Source: Phocaeicola plebeius DSM 17135 (GTDB lineage Bacteria; Bacteroidota; Bacteroidia; Bacteroidales; Bacteroidaceae). Taken from it: DNA of 64,000 bases. The notes below the pieces were generated by a model. It saw only the letters and a list, made by a program, of their open reading frames with translations. It searched no databases and was not told where the DNA came from. Both the position numbers and the translations under genes were made by a program. The stretch covers positions 124,001 to 188,000 of the forward strand of contig NZ_DS990134.1 in the NCBI RefSeq assembly GCF_000187895.1, in the 5' to 3' direction. Positions 35,029-43,991 of this stretch are shown here, piece by piece; the stretch's first letter is position 1, and each line of letters opens with the position of its first letter.

Positions 35029-36816
35029 TTATCCTTGTATATCCTTCTTCAGTGTGAAGACAAATTCCAGTCCTCCCTTCGGCATGTTCTTGGCGAAGAT
35101 GGTTCCGCCATGGAACAACACGGCGTTCTTCACGATGGCCAGTCCCAAACCTGTACCTCCTAATTTCCGTGAACGTCCCTTGTCTACCCGATAGAAGCGT
35201 TCGAACAGTCGGTTCAGGTGCTCTTCGGGTACTCCCACGCCGGTATCAGAGAAACTGAAATAGTAGAATTTCTCATCCTCGCGGAAGCAGTTGATGGTGA
35301 TTTGTATGTCATTACCCGCATAGGCTATGGCATTGTCGGTCAGGTTGCGGAAGATAGAGTAGAGCAGCGAGCTGCTTCCAGTCAGTATGACTTCCGACGG
35401 GAGCTTGTTCACCACAGTGATATGCTTTTCTTCCAGACCGAGTGCCACCTCGTTCAAAATGTTTTCTACAATCTTGCTCAGGTTTACCTGTTCCTTTTCT
35501 ACCAGTTCCGGTGCCTCGTCCATTCGGGTCAGCACAGAGATATCGCGTAGCAGGAAGGTCAGGCGGTTGCTCTGGGCATAGCTTCTTTCCAGGAAGACAC
35601 GGACATTTTCTTGCGGAATGTTCGGGTTGCTGATAATGGTTTCCAGGTATCCCTGAATGCTGCTGACGGGCGTTTTCAGCTCATGGGCGATGTTCTGTGT
35701 CAGCTGGCGTTTCAGGCGGGCCTGTTCTTCTTCTTGGGTAATATCGTTGATGGATATTTCGAACGACATATCTTGAAAGATGATACACTCCAAGGTGAAC
35801 GAGCGAGCGTTCTTGTTGAGGTGCATGGCATACCGCTTTTCCTCTTTGCTGAAATTGCCTTCGTTTCGGTTTAAGAACTCAATGATGGGCTGCAGTTCCG
35901 GAATGTCGAAAATTTCATTGGTAGAACGCAGATTACGGTCGGATATGTTGTTGATGTATTGCGTAAACAGGTTGTTGACCAGGATTTCCTGCCGTTCTTT
36001 GGTAAAGACACCTAATCCTTCGTGTGAGGTCTGAAGGTGCGAAATCAATTTCTCACGCTCAATGTAGAGAGCTTCTTTCGCCCGGTGCAGGCGTTTGTAT
36101 ATCTTAATGATGTGTTGTGAAATCTCTCCCAGTTCGTTCTTGGGGAACGTTTGCAGGATGTCCATGTCAATCGGTTCGTTCCGGTCGGCCTTCATGGCAA
36201 ACTGTTGCAGTTTGGTGATGGACTTTCCCAGCTTCCTAGTAAAACGGTAGAAGATGAAAATCAGTACCAGACAGATAATCAGCGCAAACCATAGGTAGCC
36301 GGAGTCAGCTTGCAAGTGTTCTGCCAGACTCAGGTTGTAGGGAAGGGCAGACCGTATGATGATGCGGTAGGGGGGATAATAACGTGCGGAATAAAAATAT
36401 TCCTCTCCCTGAATGCTTTCCGACTGGCGGCTGATGGAATAGCCGCTTCCATACATGAGTGCGTCTTGCACTTCCTTGCGTGAAGAGTGGTTGGCAAAGC
36501 TTTTCCAGTTAGCATTTGTATTGTCGTACACGACTTTCCCCGACGGCTCAATAAGCGTCACCCGCAGATTCGGCATCATGTGAGTCGTCACATAGCTCTG
36601 CATGGAGTCAGAGTTGACCCCATGATGATCGGCCAGAAAGTCGCACAGCTGGTTGTTATAGTTTTGCAACTGCGTATTCAGTAATTCTATTTTGTAAGCC
36701 TTTTCGCGTTTGTATTGAAACAGCATGAAGCATACTGCATATCCCAGAAAAAGGAATATGACAGAAAGAAACAGCCTCTGACTGAAAGGGAGGATGCGAT
36801 AAGAAAATTTTGTCAT
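35029..36816 (-). CDS. Membrane sensor histidine kinase
   Basis: A 595-residue kinase with two transmembrane helices (about residues 15-35 and 172-192) enclosing a periplasmic sensor of about 135 residues, then a linker. HisKA contains NIAHELKTPVSSIQGYLE with the phospho-accepting His. The HATPase domain has NLTDNAIAY, SDTGVGVPEEHLNRLFERFYRVDKGRSR and GGTGLGLAIVK. The architecture recalls PhoR-type kinases. It begins 17 bp after the stop of the response regulator, its likely partner. The signal is unknown. Confidence 0.93.
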   Translation of the reverse strand: MTKFSYRILPFSQRLFLSVIFLFLGYAVCFMLFQYKREKAYKIELLNTQLQNYNNQLCDFLADHHGVNSDSMQSYVTTHMMPNLRVTLIEPSGKVVYDNTNANWKSFANHSSRKEVQDALMYGSGYSISRQSESIQGEEYFYSARYYPPYRIIIRSALPYNLSLAEHLQADSGYLWFALIICLVLIFIFYRFTRKLGKSITKLQQFAMKADRNEPIDMDILQTFPKNELGEISQHIIKIYKRLHRAKEALYIEREKLISHLQTSHEGLGVFTKERQEILVNNLFTQYINNISDRNLRSTNEIFDIPELQPIIEFLNRNEGNFSKEEKRYAMHLNKNARSFTLECIIFQDMSFEISINDITQEEEQARLKRQLTQNIAHELKTPVSSIQGYLETIISNPNIPQENVRVFLERSYAQSNRLTFLLRDISVLTRMDEAPELVEKEQVNLSKIVENILNEVALGLEEKHITVVNKLPSEVILTGSSSLLYSIFRNLTDNAIAYAGNDIQITINCFREDEKFYYFSFSDTGVGVPEEHLNRLFERFYRVDKGRSRKLGGTGLGLAIVKNAVLFHGGTIFAKNMPKGGLEFVFTLKKDIQG

Positions 36817-36833
36817 GATTGTGCCACCGTAAT

Positions 36834-37520
36834 TTATTCACATTCGAAACAGTATCCATAACCGAGACGGGTTACGATACAAGCACCGTATTCACCGATT
36901 TTCTTGCGAAGGCGAGTGATATTCACATCAATCGTACGGTCGAGCACGTACACTTCATCGTGCCATACTTTCGCCAGAATGTCTTCGCGGGAGAATACGC
37001 GTCCCTGGTTCTGCAACAGGAGCAGAAGTATTTCAAATTCTTTTTTCGTTAATGAAATTTCCTCGTTGTTGATGGTTACTTTCTTCTTCGGAATGTTGAC
37101 AGACAATCCTTTATAAATCAGCTGTTCGGGCACCTGAGTCTGTACGCCGGCTGTGCGTCGTAACACGGCCTTTACTCTCATGATGACTTCACGCAGAGAG
37201 AAAGGCTTTGAAATATAGTCGTCCGCTCCCAGGTTGAATCCGGTCAGCGTATCGTTCTCCGTATCCTTTGCAGTGATGAAAATGATAGGAATATTCTGTG
37301 TATCCTTGTTCTTTTTCATCATGCTGGCCATTTTGAATCCGGAAATTTCTCCCATCATCACGTCCAGCAGTATCAGGTTGTAACGTGGCAATTCAAGTTT
37401 CAAGGCTTCTTCGGCGGAATTGGCAGTATCTACCATGTATCCTTCCATTTCGAGATTGAACTTTAGAATCTCGCACAAGTCTTCTTCATCGTCTACAACT
37501 AAAATCCGGTAATCGTTCAT
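36834..37520 (-). CDS. OmpR/PhoB-family response regulator
   Basis: A 228-residue regulator: receiver domain with acidic pocket Asp10-Asp11, phospho-acceptor Asp53 in ILLDVMMG and the conserved Lys in SKPFSLREV; C-terminal winged helix about residues 130-228 with LTKKEFEILLLLLQNQGRVFSREDIL and RTIDVNITRLRKKIGE, ending in TRLGYGYCFE. It is first in the operon with the sensor kinase. A CATCTTTG at 37572-37579 on the minus strand is a near-consensus -7 element. Confidence 0.94.
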   Translation of the reverse strand: MNDYRILVVDDEEDLCEILKFNLEMEGYMVDTANSAEEALKLELPRYNLILLDVMMGEISGFKMASMMKKNKDTQNIPIIFITAKDTENDTLTGFNLGADDYISKPFSLREVIMRVKAVLRRTAGVQTQVPEQLIYKGLSVNIPKKKVTINNEEISLTKKEFEILLLLLQNQGRVFSREDILAKVWHDEVYVLDRTIDVNITRLRKKIGEYGACIVTRLGYGYCFECE

Positions 37521-37623
37521 GCGTATTTTCTATTAATTAATACAAAATTCAATGTGATTTAGTTTTCGTTACAAAGATGACCCTTTCTTGTTTCGTCCTT
37601 ATGAAATAGATGTTACATTTAGG

Positions 37624-38673
37624 TTACAACACGGGCTTGGTAAACTCTCCGGCTATGGAACGGTTCATTTCGCAGCGTATTTCTTTGGGAGTAAGCCCGT
37701 GGCCGAGCAGGAACATCAGCTTGGTGAGCACGCTTTCCACGGTGGCATCATATCCGCTGATGACGCCCGCATCGAGCAGGTGCAGACCGGTTTCGTAACG
37801 TGCCATTTCTACCATACCCGTCTGGCATTGTGAAATGTTGACGATGACGATTCCCTTTGCCGTAGCTTCTGCCAGCAAGTGAATGAACCAGGGCTTCTGG
37901 GGCGCATTTCCGGAGCCGTACGTCTTGAGCACTACTGCTTTCAGACCGGGTGTGTTGAGTACCGTGCGCACGATGTTTTCCTGAATACCCGGGAAAAGTG
38001 TCAGGATAATCACATTCGTGTCGAAGACATAGTGTGCATGCATGGGCAGGTTGGGATCCACCTTCCGGATACGGTCGTATTCGTACTTGATGTGGATACC
38101 GGCCGTGGCCAGTGCCGGATAATTGTAAGAACGGAACGCGTTGAAGTTTTCTGCATTAATCTTGGTTGTACGGTTTCCGCGCAACAGGTGGTTCTCAAAG
38201 AAAATGCAGACTTCCGGTACTACGGCAGTTCCGTCCGGATGTTTCGCTGCGGCTATTTCGATAGAAGTAATCAGATTTTCCTTTCCGTCTGTACGTAGCA
38301 CACCGATGGGCAGCTGGCTTCCGGTAAGGATGACCGGTTTGCTCAGGTTCTCCAGCATGAAGCTCAGTGCGGAAGCGGTATAAGCCATGGTGTCCGTGCC
38401 GTGCAGAATCACGAACCCGTCGAAGTTATCGTAGTTATATTGGATGATTTTGACCAGTTTGGCCCACAAGGCCGGCTCCATGTCCGAGGAGTCGATAGGA
38501 GGGTTAAACTGGTAAGAGGAAATGCGGTAGTTGAACCGTTTCAGTTCCGGTACGTTCTCCTGAAGTTGGTCAAAGTTAAATGCCTCCAAGGCACCGGTTT
38601 CCGGATTTTCAATCATACCGATTGTACCTCCAGTGTAGATGAGTAATACGGAAGGATAATCTGGTTTTATCAT
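37624..38673 (-). CDS. ansA: Type I (cytoplasmic) L-asparaginase
   Basis: A 349-residue asparaginase without a signal peptide. The active-site segments are present: LIYTGGTIGM with Thr14 (first catalytic triad) and VILHGTDTMAYTASALSFML with Thr and Asp of the second triad. It hydrolyses asparagine to aspartate and ammonia in the cytoplasm. Length and C-terminal domain fit type I enzymes. It has its own promoter 24 bp upstream and lies about 100 bp before the response regulator on the same strand. Confidence 0.94.
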   Translation of the reverse strand: MIKPDYPSVLLIYTGGTIGMIENPETGALEAFNFDQLQENVPELKRFNYRISSYQFNPPIDSSDMEPALWAKLVKIIQYNYDNFDGFVILHGTDTMAYTASALSFMLENLSKPVILTGSQLPIGVLRTDGKENLITSIEIAAAKHPDGTAVVPEVCIFFENHLLRGNRTTKINAENFNAFRSYNYPALATAGIHIKYEYDRIRKVDPNLPMHAHYVFDTNVIILTLFPGIQENIVRTVLNTPGLKAVVLKTYGSGNAPQKPWFIHLLAEATAKGIVIVNISQCQTGMVEMARYETGLHLLDAGVISGYDATVESVLTKLMFLLGHGLTPKEIRCEMNRSIAGEFTKPVL

Positions 38674-38696
38674 TTGATGCTTCGTTTAGTTTGGCA

Positions 38697-38727
38697 CAAA
38701 GATAGCAAAAATATGCTTTGACTGAAA
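38697..38727 (-). promoter_or_regulatory. Promoter of the asparaginase gene
   Basis: Minus strand TATCTTTG (38697-38704), exact -7 consensus, with TTTC at 38724-38727 as a near -33 element and a 19-bp spacer. Confidence 0.7.
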
Positions 38728-38759
38728 GAATAAGCCGCTAAAAATAGCAGAATGATTAA

Positions 38760-39539
38760 TTATCCTTCGTTTTTTAGCATTTCCAACAGTTTGTCGATGG
38801 CCTTTCCGGCATCCTTTTCCTCCTCGAGCAAGGTCACGAATTTGCTCCCGATGATGCATCCGGAGGCGTATGCCGCTGCCGATTCGTAAGTGGATTTGTT
38901 GGAGATTCCGAACCCGATCATCCGTGGGTTTCGCAACTGCATTTGCTTGATACGCTGGAAGTAAGCCTGCTTCTGTGCATTGAATTCCTTTTGTGCTCCC
39001 GTCACGGCCGCAGAAGATACCATATAGATGAATCCGTCGGTATGCGCGTCGATTTGCCGGATGCGTTCTTCGCTGGTTTCCGGCGTGATGAGCATAATCA
39101 CGTGGATGCCGTATTGTTGTGCAATGGGGCGATAGCTTTCCAGGTAATCCTTATAAGGAAGGTCGGGAATAATCACGCCATCGATGCCGCATGCCTGACA
39201 TTGCCGGCAGAAATCCTCGAAACCATACTGCATGATGGGGTTCAGGTAGCCCATCAGTACCAGCGGAATGCGGACATCTGTACGGATTTGTTCCAGCTGG
39301 CCGAAGAGCTTGCGGAGCGTCATGCCGTTGCGCAGGGCTTGTGTGGCTGCGTGCTGAATGACGGGGCCGTCGGCCATCGGGTCGCTGAACGGGATACCGA
39401 TTTCAATCATCTGTACTCCTTTCCGCTCTAAAGTGCGGATGACTTCGGCAGTACCTTCCAAGGTCGGGGTACCTGCACAGAAATAAATGGAAAGCACGTG
39501 GTCTTTATGTGTCTGGAATAATTGGTCAATGCGATTCAT
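38760..39539 (-). CDS. trpA: Tryptophan synthase alpha subunit
   Basis: A 259-residue TIM barrel. Catalytic Glu and Asp are seen in MIEIGIPFSDPMADGPVIQ; FIYMVSSAAVTGAQ and GFGISNKS form the phosphate-binding side. It cleaves indole-3-glycerol phosphate to indole and glyceraldehyde 3-phosphate and channels indole to TrpB. It is the last gene of the trp operon, 12 bp after trpF, and no terminator is evident after it. Confidence 0.97.
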   Translation of the reverse strand: MNRIDQLFQTHKDHVLSIYFCAGTPTLEGTAEVIRTLERKGVQMIEIGIPFSDPMADGPVIQHAATQALRNGMTLRKLFGQLEQIRTDVRIPLVLMGYLNPIMQYGFEDFCRQCQACGIDGVIIPDLPYKDYLESYRPIAQQYGIHVIMLITPETSEERIRQIDAHTDGFIYMVSSAAVTGAQKEFNAQKQAYFQRIKQMQLRNPRMIGFGISNKSTYESAAAYASGCIIGSKFVTLLEEEKDAGKAIDKLLEMLKNEG

Positions 39540-39551
39540 ATCAGTAAGTTT

Positions 39552-40175
39552 TTAGAGGTTGTACTTGTTTTGTTTGAAAGAGTAAATAAAGTCAGAGAGG
39601 GCAGCCGCATCTTTCAGGCCGGGAGCCTGTTCAAAGCCGCTGTTCAGGTCGATGCCAGCCCAGCGGGGATGGCTGAATTTCAGTAATGCATCCAGGCTTT
39701 CAGGCTTCAGTCCTCCGCTTAACAGGAAAGGCGTCTCGCCGTGATAGTGCGTCAGGATTTCCCAGTCGAAGCTTTTGCCGGAGCCTCCGTATCCGTTGCA
39801 GGGAGTGTCGAACAGAAAATAGTCGCAGCAGGTGGCATAACTTTCCGTTGCTAGCAGGTCGCCAGGAGTATGCAAGGAGAAGGCCTTGATGACGCGTAGG
39901 CCGATCTGTTGCACTTCCCGGCAAAACTCCGGCGATTCCTTTCCGTGAAGCTGAACGAAATCCAGTTGCCATACCGTCACTCTTTCCCGGATTCGCGGAA
40001 GGGAAGCATTGACAAACACTCCCACTTTCTGCACCGACTCTGGCAGGTATTCCGGTACGCCCGGTACATAGCGGGGAGAACCTTCATAGTCGATGAATCC
40101 CATCCAGTCGGCCCCTGTTTGCTCCACCTGACGGATGTTCTCCGCCACCCTCATGCCGCACACTTTGACAATCAT
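39552..40175 (-). CDS. trpF: Phosphoribosylanthranilate isomerase
   Basis: A 207-residue TIM barrel: N-terminal VKVCGMRV with catalytic Cys6, FVQLHGKESPEFC, and C-terminal GIDLNSGFEQAPGLKD with the catalytic Asp and phosphate-binding loop. It performs the Amadori rearrangement of phosphoribosylanthranilate. It is a separate gene, not fused to trpC as in enterics. It overlaps the end of trpC by 4 bp and precedes trpA by 12 bp. Confidence 0.97.
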   Translation of the reverse strand: MIVKVCGMRVAENIRQVEQTGADWMGFIDYEGSPRYVPGVPEYLPESVQKVGVFVNASLPRIRERVTVWQLDFVQLHGKESPEFCREVQQIGLRVIKAFSLHTPGDLLATESYATCCDYFLFDTPCNGYGGSGKSFDWEILTHYHGETPFLLSGGLKPESLDALLKFSHPRWAGIDLNSGFEQAPGLKDAAALSDFIYSFKQNKYNL

Positions 40176-40960
40176 AAGGCAAGAGCTTGAAGAAAGTCCG
40201 ACAAAGCCTTTTCCGGTGAAGGCGTTTTCATGAAAGTTTCTCCCATCAGAAATCCCCTGAAACCGGCTTCACGCAATTGCCTGAACGTGTCGGGTTGCGA
40301 GATGCCGCTTTCGGATACCCACAGCAGTTCCTTCGGCAATTTCCGGGCCAGGCGGAACGAATTCTCCACATCCGTATGAAATGTGCCTAAGTTCCGGTTG
40401 TTGACCCCAATCAGGTCTACATGCTCGTGCAGGTAGTCGAGTTCCTTTTCCGTGTGTATCTCCAGCAGGACCTCCATCTCTAACTGATGGGCCAATTTTC
40501 CCAGGGCTTTACATTCGTCTACGGTCAGGGCGGCTGCAATCAGAAGCACCACATCTGCACCGGCCAGCTTGGCTTGATATAGCTGGTAGGGACTGACGAT
40601 AAAATCTTTTCGTAGCACCGGAAGGTGTGTCAGTGGGCGGGCGGCTTGCAAATCTTTCAGGTTGCCGCCAAAGAATTTCGGGTCGGTCAGTACGGAGATG
40701 CCGGAAGCACCAGCACGCTCATAGCCGGGGACGATGACGGTCGGGTCTGCCTGTGGAGCAATATCTCCTTTTGACGGGGAGCGTCGTTTGAATTCCGCAA
40801 TGATGCCCGAGGGCGATGCAGCCAGTGCCTGCTTCAGGCTTTTTGACGGACGTGGAGTACCCAACTGCTGGATGAGGAAGTCTTGAGATACAGCTTCTTC
40901 CTGAAGGGCAATTTCTGTGCGCTTATGGGCCACAATGGTATGTAAGATATCAGTAGTCAT
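40172..40960 (-). CDS. trpC: Indole-3-glycerol phosphate synthase
   Basis: A 262-residue TIM barrel with IIAEFKRRSPSKGDI (substrate-binding Lys), VLRKDFIVSPYQLYQAKLAGADVVLLIAA, LIGVNNRNLGTF and SESGISQPD, all hallmarks. It closes the indole ring from CdRP. It follows trpD after 7 bp and overlaps trpF by 4 bp. Confidence 0.97.
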   Translation of the reverse strand: MTTDILHTIVAHKRTEIALQEEAVSQDFLIQQLGTPRPSKSLKQALAASPSGIIAEFKRRSPSKGDIAPQADPTVIVPGYERAGASGISVLTDPKFFGGNLKDLQAARPLTHLPVLRKDFIVSPYQLYQAKLAGADVVLLIAAALTVDECKALGKLAHQLEMEVLLEIHTEKELDYLHEHVDLIGVNNRNLGTFHTDVENSFRLARKLPKELLWVSESGISQPDTFRQLREAGFRGFLMGETFMKTPSPEKALSDFLQALAL

Positions 40961-40967
40961 CGTTTGT

Positions 40968-41963
40968 TTATTGGTTAAGAGTAAGGAACTTGTGTAGAGT
41001 AGCTAGGGCTTTTCCGCTTTCGAGCGATTCTTTGGCCAGTGCCACGCATTCTTCTATTTTCTTTTGAGGCTCCAGTGCCTGGATGGCAAACGAGGCATTA
41101 ATCAGCACACAGTCGGTCTGTGCCTTGCTGCCCTCATTATGCAGCACCCGGTCGAAAATGGCGGCCGCCTCTTCCGGGGTGTTTCCTCCGTAAAGTTCTT
41201 CCTGGCGTGCCATGGAAAAACCTAATTCCGAAGGACGATAGATGGTTTCGTAACGGTTGGTCATCACCTTGAACTCGTCGGTCAGCGAGATTTCATCGTA
41301 TCCGTCCAGGTTGTTGACCACGGCAAACTGGATGCCGAGCTTCTGGAGCGTGTTGGTGTAAAGCCGCATCTGTGGGAGGTCGGCCACTCCTAACAACTGG
41401 CAGGCCGGATGGCAGGGGTTGACCAGCGGACCTAATAAATTAAATAAGGTACGTACGCCTAATGCCTTCCGCACGGGAGCCACGGTTTTCAGGGCCGGAT
41501 GGAAGAGGGGAGCGTGCAGGTAAGCCATGCCGCATTGTTCGATGGAACGTTTCAGTTTGTCTGCGTCGTTTGTGAATTTTACGCCGTAGTGTTCCATGAC
41601 GTTGCTGGCTCCGCTCACCGAAGTGGCTCCGTAGTTTCCGTGCTTGGCTACCCGGTAACCGGCTCCGGCCACGACAAAGCAGGCACATGTGGAGATGTTG
41701 AAGGTGTTTTTTCCGTCTCCTCCGGTACCCACGATGTCAATGGGATGAAATTCATGCAAGTCGACAGGTACGCAGGCCTGGAGCAGGGCATCGCGGAAGC
41801 CGACCAGTTCGTCCACCTTGACTCCGCGCATCTGGAAGGCGGCAAGCAGGGCGGCTGTCTGTGCTTCATTCATCTCACCACCGGTCATTCTCTGCATCAG
41901 CGTGCAGGCTTCTTCGCGTGTCAGCTCTTCGTGGTGGAATATCCGTTTCAGTATTTGTTTCAT
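40968..41963 (-). CDS. trpD: Anthranilate phosphoribosyltransferase
   Basis: A 331-residue enzyme with the phosphoribosyl-diphosphate loop DIVGTGGDGKNTFNIST and KHGNYGATSVSGASNVMEHYG, conserved in TrpD. It adds phosphoribosyl to anthranilate. It stands alone rather than fused to TrpG. There is a 42-bp gap from trpG, the largest in the operon, without a visible promoter. Confidence 0.97.
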   Translation of the reverse strand: MKQILKRIFHHEELTREEACTLMQRMTGGEMNEAQTAALLAAFQMRGVKVDELVGFRDALLQACVPVDLHEFHPIDIVGTGGDGKNTFNISTCACFVVAGAGYRVAKHGNYGATSVSGASNVMEHYGVKFTNDADKLKRSIEQCGMAYLHAPLFHPALKTVAPVRKALGVRTLFNLLGPLVNPCHPACQLLGVADLPQMRLYTNTLQKLGIQFAVVNNLDGYDEISLTDEFKVMTNRYETIYRPSELGFSMARQEELYGGNTPEEAAAIFDRVLHNEGSKAQTDCVLINASFAIQALEPQKKIEECVALAKESLESGKALATLHKFLTLNQ

Positions 41964-42005
41964 ATTGTGTATCTAAGTTTTATGAGTGAGAAAATAGGGT
42001 TTTCT

Positions 42006-42572
42006 TTATTGATGGTGTATCCAGTTGCCCAGCATCTGTTTCCCTTCGGGGGTGAGAACGGATTCCGGATGAAACTGTACGCCTCGCACATCGAGTGTGC
42101 GGTGACGGAGTGCCATGATGTATCCTTCTTCACTTACGGCGGTTACCTCCAGGCAATCCGGGAAATCTTTTTGGTCGACTACCCAGGAATGATACCTTCC
42201 TACCTGTACGGTAGAGGGAAGTCCTTCGAACAGATAGTCCGTCGCAGTCAGGCTGACGGGACTTTGTATGCCGTGGAACACCTCATCCAGGTTGGTCAGC
42301 TTTCCTCCGTACACTTCGCCGATGGCTTGTTCGCCCAGGCAGACTCCCAATATCGGTTTCTTTCCGGCGTACCTGCGGATGACATCCAGCAGCAGGCCGG
42401 CTTCTTCCGGAACACCGGGACCGGGCGACAGCAGAATCTTGTCGAATTCCTCCAGTTCCTCCAGCCGGAACTGGTCGTTGCGTTTCACGGTGACTTCTGC
42501 TCCTAACTCTTTTATCGCATGACTCAGGTTGTACACAAATGAGTCGTAGTTATCGATGATGACAATTTTCAT
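42006..42572 (-). CDS. trpG: Anthranilate synthase glutamine amidotransferase subunit
   Basis: A 188-residue class I amidotransferase: IVIIDNYDSFVYNL start, LSPGPGVPEEAG oxyanion loop, nucleophile Cys in ILGVCLGEQAIG, and catalytic His-Glu in VQFHPESVLT. It supplies ammonia to TrpE. It begins 6 bp after the trpE stop. A Glu replaces the usual His in the C-L-G-H motif (C-L-G-E), a change also seen in some TrpG/PabA proteins. Confidence 0.96.
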   Translation of the reverse strand: MKIVIIDNYDSFVYNLSHAIKELGAEVTVKRNDQFRLEELEEFDKILLSPGPGVPEEAGLLLDVIRRYAGKKPILGVCLGEQAIGEVYGGKLTNLDEVFHGIQSPVSLTATDYLFEGLPSTVQVGRYHSWVVDQKDFPDCLEVTAVSEEGYIMALRHRTLDVRGVQFHPESVLTPEGKQMLGNWIHHQ

Positions 42573-42578
42573 GGTGTG

Positions 42579-43979
42579 TTATATTTTTTCGGCCAGGAGA
42601 ATGGCTTTTTTCAATGCTCCCAACTTGTTGTTTACTTCTTGTAGTTCATTGTTCTCGTCACTTTTGGCTACGATGCCCCCTCCGGCTTGGAACCAAAGCT
42701 CGTTGTTACGGCTCACGAAGGTGCGGATGGTGATGGCCTGGTTCAAATCGCCGTTCAGCCCGATGAAGCCGATGCAACCTCCGTAAGCCCCTCGGTTGTG
42801 CGGCTCTATTTCACTGATGAGCTGCATGGCCTTTACCTTGGGAGCCCCACTGAGTGTACCGGCCGGAAAAGTATCGATGAACGTTTTAATCGGGTCGGTT
42901 TCCTTGTCCAGTGTGCCGCTTACCCTGCTCACCAGGTGAATTACATGGCTGTAGTATTGCGGCTGTTTGTAGAATTCCACGTGCGTGTCGTGGCAATTCC
43001 GGCTCAAGTCATTCCGTGCCAGGTCTACCAGCATCACGTGTTCGGCATTCTCCTTCGGGTCGGCCAGCAGGGCTTCGGTCAGTGCGGCATCCGTCTTTCT
43101 GTCTCCACTTCTGCGGGTAGTGCCGGCAATGGGGTCGATGGTGGCCTTTCCCGCTTCAATCTTGCAATGCGTTTCGGGAGAGGAACCGAAAATCCGGAAA
43201 CCGCCGAAATCAAAATAGAACAGGTAAGGCGAAGGATTGATGCTTCTCAATGCCCGGTAGAGGGTGAAATCATCGCCCTCATAGCGCTGGATGAAACGAC
43301 GGGAAAGCACAATCTGAAACACGTCGCCTCTTTTGCAGTGGGCAATACCCTTGCGGATATTGGCCTTGTGCTCCTCGTCGGTCAGCGTACTGGTGGTGTC
43401 GCCCGTCGCCCGAAATGCGTAGGTGGTGTAGTTGCGGTTCAGTACCGCCTTCTCCACTTCGTCAATGTGGCTCGGCTCGTCGTTGCCCTGCAACTCCACC
43501 AACACCATCTCGCTCTGGAAGTCGTTGAACACAATCAGGTACTTGTAGAGAATGTAGAGAATCTCCGGCGCATCGTTCTTCGGGTCGCTGCTGTCTTTCA
43601 CCGGAATCTGTTCGAAATAGCGGACGGCATTGAACGTGGTGTAGCCGTACACTCCTCCGTAGCGGGCATATTCTCCTTCCACCTGAAACTGTCTCAGGAA
43701 ATACTGGAAAGCATCTTCCACCTGGAACTCGGGAGTGAGCGGACGTTCTTCACGGCTTTTGTCCGGAAAGACCGTGGTCACGATTCCGTGGTTTACGGAG
43801 AAACTGGCAATGGGGTTCAGTCCGATAAAAGAGCGGTTGTTTTCCACTCCGTGATAATCGGAACTTTCCAGCAGAATACTTTGCGGAAACAGGTCGCGCA
43901 CCTTCAGGTACGTGCTCACAGGCGTATGCAAGTCGCCGGGCAGCGTTTTGTAGTGGGTGGTATAAGCAAATTTTTTCAT
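42579..43979 (-). CDS. trpE: Anthranilate synthase component I
   Basis: A 466-residue chorismate-utilising enzyme. The N-terminal ILLESSDY (LLES at 36-39) is the tryptophan-binding motif that gives feedback inhibition in TrpE and argues against PabB. The C-terminal catalytic part has FQIVLSRRF, PIAGTRRSG, LLADPKENAEHVMLVDLARNDL and GTLSGAPKVKAM. It makes anthranilate from chorismate with TrpG. It starts 12 bp after trpB. Confidence 0.96.
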   Translation of the reverse strand: MKKFAYTTHYKTLPGDLHTPVSTYLKVRDLFPQSILLESSDYHGVENNRSFIGLNPIASFSVNHGIVTTVFPDKSREERPLTPEFQVEDAFQYFLRQFQVEGEYARYGGVYGYTTFNAVRYFEQIPVKDSSDPKNDAPEILYILYKYLIVFNDFQSEMVLVELQGNDEPSHIDEVEKAVLNRNYTTYAFRATGDTTSTLTDEEHKANIRKGIAHCKRGDVFQIVLSRRFIQRYEGDDFTLYRALRSINPSPYLFYFDFGGFRIFGSSPETHCKIEAGKATIDPIAGTTRRSGDRKTDAALTEALLADPKENAEHVMLVDLARNDLSRNCHDTHVEFYKQPQYYSHVIHLVSRVSGTLDKETDPIKTFIDTFPAGTLSGAPKVKAMQLISEIEPHNRGAYGGCIGFIGLNGDLNQAITIRTFVSRNNELWFQAGGGIVAKSDENNELQEVNNKLGALKKAILLAEKI

Positions 43980-43991
43980 GGCTTTTCTCGT

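Noticed and set aside
36834..37520. Response regulator as RprY
   Set aside because: RprY of Bacteroides fragilis, as I recall it, differs clearly at the N-terminus and in the receiver; only the OmpR-type family is supported.
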